Part shown: positions 1 to 6,500 of the stretch, piece by piece
How positions within the stretch are numbered: the first letter of the stretch is position 1
How the letters are laid out: every line of letters starts with the position of its first letter
DNA from: Saprospiraceae bacterium
Lineage (GTDB): Bacteria; Bacteroidota; Bacteroidia; Chitinophagales; Saprospiraceae
NCBI GenBank assembly: GCA_020852155.1
Contig: JADZBJ010000089.1
Coordinates: forward strand, 1 to 7,250
Length of the DNA: 7,250 nucleotides
Direction of reading: 5' to 3'
Program-made: the position numbers and the translations under genes
The notes under the pieces: model-generated
Told to the model about the DNA's origin: nothing
Seen by the model: only the letters and a program-made list of their open reading frames with translations
The model's database searches: none

Positions 1-1
1 A

Positions 2-73
2 TTTACAGACGCGAGTCGTTCAAAACTACTTTGGGTTGATTATAATGCCTCATTTGTTTTCAAAAACAAATAA
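2..73 (+). other. Possible C-terminal tail of an upstream gene (uncertain)
   Basis: The frame beginning at base 2 is open from the window edge to a TAA at 71-73 (23 codons, ending F-V-F-K-N-K). It could be the end of a gene lying upstream. The other two forward frames are also open for a while: one stops at 37-39, the other at 87-89. Length alone therefore does not identify a coding tail, and no family is recognisable. The alternative is that the whole of 1-121 is the non-coding 5' region of the gene at 122. Confidence 0.15.
52..71. repeat. A/T-rich inverted repeat upstream of the pseudokinase gene
   Basis: ATTTGTTTT (52-60) is followed after two bases by its exact reverse complement AAAACAAAT (63-71). 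The arms are 9 bp but contain only one G-C pair, and the two-base spacer would force some arm bases into the loop, so a stable RNA hairpin is doubtful. It may be a weak terminator of an upstream gene or a protein-binding palindrome. Chance is also plausible in such A/T-rich sequence. Confidence 0.3.
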
Positions 74-110
74 CCGATTCAACAAATAACCAAATAACCG
101 ATTCAACAAA
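67..110 (+). repeat. Perfect 20-bp direct repeat in the leader of the pseudokinase gene
   Basis: The 20-mer CAAATAACCGATTCAACAAA occurs at 67-86 and again at 91-110, with a period of 24 bp. The shorter core CAAATAAC occurs three times, at 67-74, 83-90 and 91-98. The array ends 11 bp before the ATG at 122. The stretch is very poor in G (three in 61-121) and contains no Shine-Dalgarno sequence. It may be an unstructured translational leader, a repeated regulator site, or a slippage-generated duplication. Confidence 0.85.
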
Positions 111-121
111 ACTCAATACGT

Positions 122-1813
122 ATGTCGCAAACCAAATCAACACTTCCTGATTCTTCCTCAACAATGGGTGATCATGTCACCCTGCTTACCCAAATAGACC
201 TGCTGCTCGAAACTGGTCAATTGACCAATGCACACCGTCAATTCGAAGCCTTTTGGCGCAGTTGCGATGAAATGCGGCAGCGTATTGCCCTGAATCGCAG
301 CCGACTGATTCCGCTGGATCGGCAGGAACAGGAATATACCGCCTCCAAAAATGAACTGCTGATGGAGCGCAACCGCGTTGCGCTGGATTTTCAATCCTTG
401 ATTAACGATTTTCGACGCGATACGCTCTCCACATACTTTGATATTCGGGGTAGAACCGAATTTATGACCAGTATCAGCACCCGCGACGAGGTAATCGAGG
501 AAATTATCGAGCACCGACTGGTTTCAAAACGATATATCCTGCTCGACGTAGAACAATCCAAAGATAAAACAGCGCCAAAAACTGACAAACGTAAGCCCCG
601 CCACATGATGGAGGGCAATTCTGCCATCATTTACCAACTGCAAAATGTAGATACTGGCCGCCATGCCATTGCACTGGTGTTTAAAGTAGCCGAAATAACG
701 CCCAATATCAAACTTGAAGTCGAGCGACTGACTGATCTACGGCATCGAAACATCATCAAGTTGATTGATTATGACTTGAGTAATTTCCCCTATTTTGTCA
801 TAACAGAATACGTTTATGGCGAAACAATGCTCAAAGCAGTGTCGAATGTTGGTCAAAGGCCTATCTCTCAAACCGCCGACTGGCTGTATGAACTGGCCGA
901 CGCACTGGATTACCTTCGGCACAAGCAAATACTACATTCAAACGTTCGCCCGTCCAAAATTTTCATAGACGACGAGTGGCAGGTCATGATCTCGCCTTTT
1001 GACCTCAATCGCGTAGGTACTGGCGAAACCGACCAGAACAATAACCGGGAGCGTACCCTGAATCGCTTCCGTGATGTTTGCCAATCTGCCAGCCCGGAAC
1101 TTTTGCGCCAGGATGGCGACGAACTTCCCCTTCGGGAAATGTGTATCGCCGATCAGTATTCGCTGGGCTTGTTGGGTTACCTGTTGTTGACCGGGAAAAA
1201 CCTGTTTGAAGGTGAAACCGTACTGGAAATCATCGAAAACAGGCAAAAATTCATATCTGATGCGGATTATAGGGAACAATGCCTGAGTCTGTTGCCAGAT
1301 CATGAACTATGCACGATCATTCGAAAACTGTTGTCTGAAAATCCGGCTGACCGCTACCCTTCCCTGCATGATACACTGAGGGCATTGCACCCTTTGACAC
1401 GGGTGGAAGAACCCGATTTAAGCGTTGCCAGAAAGAGTTATCGTCGTTGCCTGTCTGGCAACAAGGAACTGATTAAAGACTTTTATCGTGCTTTTCATCA
1501 GCGACTGCCTGAAATCGCCGGCGATTTTACCCTGGTGGCCAAAAAACGCATGTCGTCTATGCTGCAGATGTCCGTTGACGTACTGATTGACCTGGAACAT
1601 CAGCAAACATATTTTGAACAGATCATCATGCACCAAAAACACGCTGGCTATTCCCTTGATCAATTCAAGGTTTTTCTGGATGTGCTGGTAGAAACCATCG
1701 GCCAAAACGACCCGTTGTGGAATGACGACATCGCCAGCGAATGGCGCAACTTGATGGACAGGGCTATGGCCAGTTTGGCCAAACTAAAGCCCAAAACGGA
1801 TACACCTGTGTAG
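122..1813 (+). CDS. EAD11-like / pseudokinase / globin-like three-part protein
   Basis: This is a cytoplasmic protein of 563 residues with no signal peptide or membrane segment. Residues ~20-95 are helical. The pattern of an LLETGQL helix, a long charged helix pair and a final ERNRVALDFQSLI helix resembles effector-associated domain 11, an adaptor of bacterial conflict systems. Residues ~160-425 have a Ser/Thr kinase fold: possible beta3 Lys188 in LVFKV, possible alphaC Glu199 or Glu201, SPE 324-326 in place of APE, DQYSLG 344-349, and the late conserved Arg411. The catalytic loop reads HSNVRPSKIF (272-281), so the HRD Asp is Asn274 and the Mg-binding Asn is Lys279. DFG is replaced by PFD (292-294). 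Phosphotransfer is therefore unlikely and a scaffold or switch role is inferred. Residues ~432-553 look globin-like: FYRAF, LPEIAGDF, RMSSMLQMSVDVL, a His504/His507 segment, then a final Trp541 helix. The start at 122 is the first in-frame ATG; the next is residue 15. The gene is convergent with its right-hand neighbour. Kinase fold is secure; EAD11 and globin calls are moderate. Confidence 0.75.
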   Translation: MSQTKSTLPDSSSTMGDHVTLLTQIDLLLETGQLTNAHRQFEAFWRSCDEMRQRIALNRSRLIPLDRQEQEYTASKNELLMERNRVALDFQSLINDFRRDTLSTYFDIRGRTEFMTSISTRDEVIEEIIEHRLVSKRYILLDVEQSKDKTAPKTDKRKPRHMMEGNSAIIYQLQNVDTGRHAIALVFKVAEITPNIKLEVERLTDLRHRNIIKLIDYDLSNFPYFVITEYVYGETMLKAVSNVGQRPISQTADWLYELADALDYLRHKQILHSNVRPSKIFIDDEWQVMISPFDLNRVGTGETDQNNNRERTLNRFRDVCQSASPELLRQDGDELPLREMCIADQYSLGLLGYLLLTGKNLFEGETVLEIIENRQKFISDADYREQCLSLLPDHELCTIIRKLLSENPADRYPSLHDTLRALHPLTRVEEPDLSVARKSYRRCLSGNKELIKDFYRAFHQRLPEIAGDFTLVAKKRMSSMLQMSVDVLIDLEHQQTYFEQIIMHQKHAGYSLDQFKVFLDVLVETIGQNDPLWNDDIASEWRNLMDRAMASLAKLKPKTDTPV

Positions 1814-1852
1814 GCTCCAATACTTTTCAAATTTCAAATGGTAAATTTCAAC
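1814..1852. other. Short convergent intergenic junction
   Basis: Only 39 bp separate the two converging stop codons (TAG ending at 1813; TGA read leftward from 1855). The stretch contains near-repeats of ATTTCAAA and two palindromic AAATTT hexamers 8 bp apart (1840-1858 region and just upstream). I see no GC-rich hairpin with a T-run on either strand, so no standard intrinsic terminator can be assigned to either gene here. Confidence 0.5.
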
Positions 1853-3247
1853 TCAAAACTCGTCGCCGAAGGCAAAATCGGCTTTGCGTTCGGTCCAGCG
1901 GCCGCGGGTGAAATCGGGAAATGCCTGAGGGCTGCTGCCGGTCGAGATACTGGCCTCTGACAACGGTGTAATAGCCAGCCACGTAGCAGCGTCGTACACA
2001 TCCAGTTGCGGCGCCTGATTGCGCTTGGCAGACTCCACAAAATGGTGGAACACAAAGAAGTCCATACCGCCGTGTCCTGCTGTTTTGGCGTCATTGCCGT
2101 AGCGTTTCCATAGCGGATGATCGTATTGATCGAGCCATTCTTTGGCTTCTTTCCAGCGGTGCGGCTCTGTTTTCCCTTCGATCAACAGACTCTTGTTGAC
2201 ATCCATCCAGATACCGCGTGTGCCTTGTACACGAAACCCAAGCGAATAAGGCCGCGGCAAACCCGTGTCGTGCGATAAAAGAATGGTTTCGCCATTGCTG
2301 GTTTTCAGGACGCTGGTAACAACATCGCCGAGGCGAAACTCGACGTTGGCATTCGGGTGGTTGGGGCCGCCTTTCGGGTGATTCACGATATATTCATGCA
2401 ATCCGCGCGATTTGGTGGCTGTCGAAGTCAGGTACAGGAAGCGGTTGCCCCGGTTGATATTGGCCATCATGGCCACCGGGCCGACGCCGTGGGTTGGATA
2501 CAGGTCAGCATTGCGGTGAATGCTGTGTTTCGTGCGCCATTTGGCTTCTGAATAGCCTTTTTCGCCAAATTCCACGCCCGAATCGTAGGGCGTTTTGCCA
2601 TCATTGAATTTTACGCCGCGCAGGTCGTGCTGATACCCGCCTTCCATGTGCATGAGTTCGCCGAACAGGCCTTCGCGCACCATTTGCAACACGGCCATCA
2701 CGTCGCGTCGGTAGCACACATTTTCCATGAACATCAGGTGCGTGCCTGTGGCTTCGTGGGTATTAACCAATTGCCAGCATTCGTCCAGTGAAAAGCCGCC
2801 GCCGACTTCCGTACCGACGTACTTACCGGCTTGCATGGCCGCAACACATTGTTGCGTATGCCACTCCCAGGGCGAGGCAATCACCACTGCGTCAATGCTC
2901 TTTTCTTCCAGCATTCGCTTGTAGTCGTGCGGGCCGCGGTCGAACACCATTGGCTTTTTGCCGCCTTTTTCCTCAATCAATTTGAGCGTATCGGCCACCA
3001 TACCCGGATCCGGGTCGGCAATGGCTGCTACTTCGCAATCGGAACGCATCAGCGCCAGTTCCACATGGCCTTGTCCGCGCATACCCGTGCCGATAAAACC
3101 GATACGCAGTTTGTCTTTGTCTTTTTTTCCTGCGCGAGCAGACAGGGTTTCGGTTTCATTGCTGGCCTGGCTGGCAGGTATGGAAAGGCCCAAACCAGCG
3201 GCTGCAAGGGCGGTATTCTGGAGAAACTGACGGCGAGAACTGGACAT
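1853..3247 (-). CDS. Tat-exported Gfo/Idh/MocA-fold protein, GH109-like (alpha-N-acetylgalactosaminidase type)
   Basis: This 464-residue protein starts with a textbook twin-arginine signal (SRRQFLQ, residues 4-10, then an Ala/Gly/Leu-rich core to about residue 28), so it should be exported folded with its cofactor bound. The N-terminal Rossmann fold shows GFIGTGMRG (50-58) and Asp78 at the end of beta2, expected to bind NAD ribose. SPWEWH (125-130) and GKYVGTEV (141-148) occupy the usual Gfo/Idh/MocA positions. GTGMRGQGH, ENVCYRRD, YPTHGVGPV with MANINRG, and the C-terminal DVYDAATW match what I know of GH109, whose members cleave terminal alpha-N-acetylgalactosamine by an NAD-assisted oxidation-elimination route. 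Length fits the family. Substrate cannot be fixed: many Tat-type MocA-fold proteins of Bacteroidota and Planctomycetota are uncharacterised, so a plain sugar oxidoreductase is the alternative. It is a single transcription unit, divergent from the protease gene. GC content is high for the window (34 of 60 bases at 2641-2700). Confidence 0.85.
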   Translation of the reverse strand: MSSSRRQFLQNTALAAAGLGLSIPASQASNETETLSARAGKKDKDKLRIGFIGTGMRGQGHVELALMRSDCEVAAIADPDPGMVADTLKLIEEKGGKKPMVFDRGPHDYKRMLEEKSIDAVVIASPWEWHTQQCVAAMQAGKYVGTEVGGGFSLDECWQLVNTHEATGTHLMFMENVCYRRDVMAVLQMVREGLFGELMHMEGGYQHDLRGVKFNDGKTPYDSGVEFGEKGYSEAKWRTKHSIHRNADLYPTHGVGPVAMMANINRGNRFLYLTSTATKSRGLHEYIVNHPKGGPNHPNANVEFRLGDVVTSVLKTSNGETILLSHDTGLPRPYSLGFRVQGTRGIWMDVNKSLLIEGKTEPHRWKEAKEWLDQYDHPLWKRYGNDAKTAGHGGMDFFVFHHFVESAKRNQAPQLDVYDAATWLAITPLSEASISTGSSPQAFPDFTRGRWTERKADFAFGDEF

Positions 3248-3296
3248 TTTTAATGTGATGATGTGATGATTTGAAAATGTGGTGATTTGGGGGGAC
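3248..3296 (-). promoter_or_regulatory. G-free A/C/T leader with short repeats before the GH109-like gene
   Basis: Read in the gene's direction, the ~48 bases before the start codon contain no G. They are built of CAAATCA (twice; complements at 3267-3273 and 3283-3289) and a tandem ATCATCAC (complements at 3255-3262 and 3263-3270), ending TTAAAAATG. There is no Shine-Dalgarno sequence. The character closely resembles the repeated leader of the pseudokinase gene. An unstructured mRNA leader favouring ribosome access is the simplest interpretation. A clear -7/-33 promoter for this strand was not found; the nearest candidate is an imperfect TAATTTG whose complement lies near 3325-3331. Confidence 0.5.
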
Positions 3297-3456
3297 TCGA
3301 AGGCAAAAATGGATGTTTGCTTTCAAATTATCTACGTTTTATTCAGGCTAACTTGTTGAAATCCGGTTTTTGGGAAATAATATTCTCAAAAAGGGCTCTT
3401 GTTCATCGTAAATTAGGCCAGTTTTTGTCAAACTGACATTTTTATGAAACACAGAA
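3297..3456. other. Divergent intergenic region, no gene seen
   Basis: This AT-rich stretch lies between the diverging GH109-like and protease genes. No open frame with recognisable protein features is present on either strand. The only symmetric element I see is TGTCA-AAC-TGACA at 3426-3438, about 45 bp upstream of the promoter -7 element. It is a 5-bp palindrome with a 3-base spacer that might be an operator but could easily be chance. Signals for the leftward gene should also lie here, but none is convincing. Confidence 0.5.
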
Positions 3457-3488
3457 TTTGGAATTATTAACCATTTCCCCTATTTTTG
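3457..3488 (+). promoter_or_regulatory. Bacteroidota-type promoter for the secreted protease gene
   Basis: TTTG (3457-3460) is followed by 20 bases and then TATTTTTG (3481-3488), an exact match to the Bacteroidota consensus -33 TTTG and -7 TAnnTTTG with normal spacing. Transcription would begin at about 3493-3497. That places the ATG at 3490 at or before the transcript start and makes the in-frame ATG at 3523 the translation start, with a 5' leader of roughly 28 nt rich in A and T. The match is seen directly; the exact transcript start is inferred. Confidence 0.7.
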
Positions 3489-3522
3489 GATGCATATTGT
3501 TCACCTTTTAAAATACGCAATT

Positions 3523-6500
3523 ATGAAAAATCAAAACAGGAATTACCCCCCCCCGAACCATTTTTTATTTGGTTTAATTTCGTTAAAAAGTATCGTTTTA
3601 CTTTTTACTATGATTATCTCATTGAATTTGATGGCACAAAATGCGCAAGGGTTTTGTGGGACGGAAATGAGTGACCCTCCAATTTTACCACCGCCTGTTG
3701 GCACATCAAGTATTGATTGCTATCCAGAAGTAGCAGGGCCGCTAATCGTCAGAATTAAACCCCATGTAATCAGAACTTCAGCCGGAACAGGAGGGCAATC
3801 TGAAGGTGCGATCAGAAATGCCATAGCAAAGATGAGGGCTAATTATGCCCCTTTCGATATTTACTTTTTTGAAGTTGAGGACTGTGTAATCAGTACAGTA
3901 GATGATGATCAATATTTTTATTCTGATGTATTGTCAAACGATATTCTGAATAACCTGGAAAGCCAATACGGAGATGATAATCAGATAGATATATTTTTCT
4001 TCCCTGAAGAGTACCTTCTTAATTGGCAGGGTCTTTCATTAGGACCAAATGGATCAACCTTAGCCATTGGCGGTGAGTATATTACAGTCTATTTCCTTTC
4101 TGTTATAGAATCCAATACCTTAAGCCATGAAATGGGACACAGTTTAGGGTTATATCACACATTTCAAAATGTAACAGATGGAAGCCTTGACTGTAGTTGT
4201 GAAAATCTTCTAAATCAAAACCCACTTGATGACTATTGTTGTAATTGCGGTGATTTGGTGTGCGATACTCGATACTATCCGGTTGGTATAGTACCATTTG
4301 TTGATCCAGATGACTGTTCATTTACAGGATCATACACTTTACCTGGATGTAATAATGTTGTCGTGACAAATCCTATGGTTGATAATATTATGAATTATAC
4401 TGCACCCGAATGCGCTACAGAATTTACACCCGGTCAGGTTGCTCGTATGCGGTATGTCATCAATACGACTTTGCAAAATGTTTGGGCGGGCTCGTTAGAC
4501 AATGCGTATGGCGTACTTGATCTGTCCGCTCCATTTACATCATGGTCGGATCAAACAATTACCATATATGACCGTCTTACCATAAAAAGTGGAGCAACAC
4601 TAAATTTGGATCATTCAAAAATTGCTTTTGGAAGAAATGCAAAACTGATTGTAGAGCCTAATGCTGTTCTGAATATGAAAAGTACTAAATTGACCTCATT
4701 GTGCCAGGATTTTTGGGACGGGGTAGAAGTACATGGAACAGGAGGAGCTACCAATCAGTTTCCGAATGCAAATGGGCAGTATGCACAAGGCCGGTTAATT
4801 ACGATTGGCAGAAGTGTAATTGAAAATGCTAAAATTGGTGTAAGACTTTGGGGCGGAAGCGGTAATGGAGGCCAGATTAATGCTTACGGTGCTACATTTA
4901 AGAATAATTATCTTGCAGTTGCCGCCAGAGATTACTCTAACAACATTCCGCCAATGGCGCCCAGCGCATCACAAGCAGGCAACAGAGACTATAGTGCTAT
5001 CTTTAGATCATGCCGTTTTGTAACAGACGATTCTTACCGCCCGATTTTGGAGGAGTCTGGATATGCATTTGAAACATTTGTACAGTTACAGCGCGTAAAA
5101 GGCGTACGCTTTTTCGGATGTAATTTTGAAAACACTCAAAGTTCACCCTGTCTATCTGTTCAAAATCAGAACAAATGTCGAGGCGAAGGCATCAAGGCAA
5201 CAAATGCCGGTTTTTGGGTAACCAGTGCATTCTCAGGCTCTCCTAATGAAAAATCACTGTTTAAGGGATTAGATAAAGGTATTATTATTGAAAATGCATT
5301 GGCTGTACGCCCCGCCACAGTTAACTCCAGTACATTTAGCCAAAATGTCATTGGCATACATGTTAATAACAGCGCCAATGCCATTATTACAGGTAATAAT
5401 TTCATGCTGGGTAAACTACCGTATTTTCCTGTTGCAGATATAGTGCAGACAGGCACTATCACGACTCAGGCATCTACCTTTATTTACAGCAACAACCAGT
5501 TTGCCCATGAGGCTGGCGGATTTAATATTACCAGTGTCGGTACTTGTAACTATTCCGTGCAGTCAGCCAATAACCTGGTACGACGGAATAAATACACCGA
5601 TATTGACTTTGCCAATGTCTATAATGGTAACAATGGCAGCCTGCCCGGTCAGATTACCAGCGGCTTGCAATATGAGTGCAACGACAATACCAGTGTAAAA
5701 CACTATGACTTCACCGCCCAAAAGTCTGGTGATTTGATCAGAAGTACACAGCAAATATTACAGGTTGATCCTAATACTGGTCAGACAATTATTCGCCCCG
5801 TAGGCAATACCTTTTCACATCAGGGCGATTGTGAATACAGCGATTTCAATGCAGGTACAGCAATTACCTACTTTTACAACCCCACAGACCCCGATCAAGT
5901 ACCGATCTTTCATAATATAGCAAGCCCGCAGTTAAGTAGTAATTCTACGAATTGCGATCCGTTTGTGGAGGCTGAATTTCCGTTGAGCGAAGGCGACATG
6001 GGGCAGGTTCGAAACAATTTCCTCCTGCAGAGTGGGTTATATCACAACGCACGATCTGCTTGGAAAAACGCCCTGCAATCGGGGAATATAAGCCTTGCTG
6101 AACAAAACAGGCAAGCCGCAGGAACTCATCTGTACCTGATGCAGCGCGAGGCACAAAAGGGGTACTTTCACAGTATAACCGACACGCTGACATTCTCAGA
6201 AGACAGCGTTGCTACCTGGATGTATCGAATGGAGTCAGTCGCTACAGACCTTGATCTGGCACTTCTGAATGCCCTGAAAGATCAGGATGCCGCATCAACA
6301 GCCATCCTGAATCAAATGCCCACGCGCTTTGACCTGTCGCCAGAAGAACAGGACGACGTACAGGATATGCAAATCATCGTTGGCATACTGGCAGTCCAAA
6401 ACCCGGATGCCCTTGATAACACAGCACAACAGACCCTGCTAAACCTGGCACAAAAGCCCGTGAGTAAATCGTCCATGACTGCAAAAGGATTACTACAGCC

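Noticed and set aside
41..46. TATAAT hexamer resembling a sigma-70 -10 box
   Set aside because: Bacteroidota primary sigma factor uses TAnnTTTG; no matching -35 was seen and A/T-rich DNA yields this hexamer by chance.
67..110. Possible CRISPR-like repeat
   Set aside because: There are only two full copies with a 4-bp spacer, which does not fit repeat-spacer organisation.
938..1303. 121-codon open frame on the - strand inside the pseudokinase gene
   Set aside because: It lies wholly antisense to conserved kinase motifs, and has no leader, signal or family resemblance.
1814..1858. Bidirectional terminator between the convergent genes
   Set aside because: Only AAATTT palindromes and ATTTCAAA near-repeats are present; no stable stem with a T-run could be drawn.
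2831..3253. 140-codon open frame on the + strand opposite the N-terminus of the GH109-like gene
   Set aside because: It is antisense to a clearly real gene with Tat and Rossmann motifs, has no recognisable domain, and open antisense frames are common opposite GC-rich coding sequence.
3426..3438. TGTCA-AAC-TGACA palindrome upstream of the protease promoter
   Set aside because: Five-base arms are too short to call an operator from a single occurrence; noted only in the intergenic description.
3490..3522. Upstream in-frame ATG of the protease gene adding MHIVHLLKYAI
   Set aside because: It overlaps the end of the promoter, so it is unlikely to be in the transcript; the ATG at 3523 gives a normal signal-peptide start.
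5166..5462. 98-codon open frame on the - strand with a hydrophobic stretch
   Set aside because: It is antisense to the beta-helix region of the secreted protease. The hydrophobic run is the complement of strand-rich codons and there is no promoter or start context.
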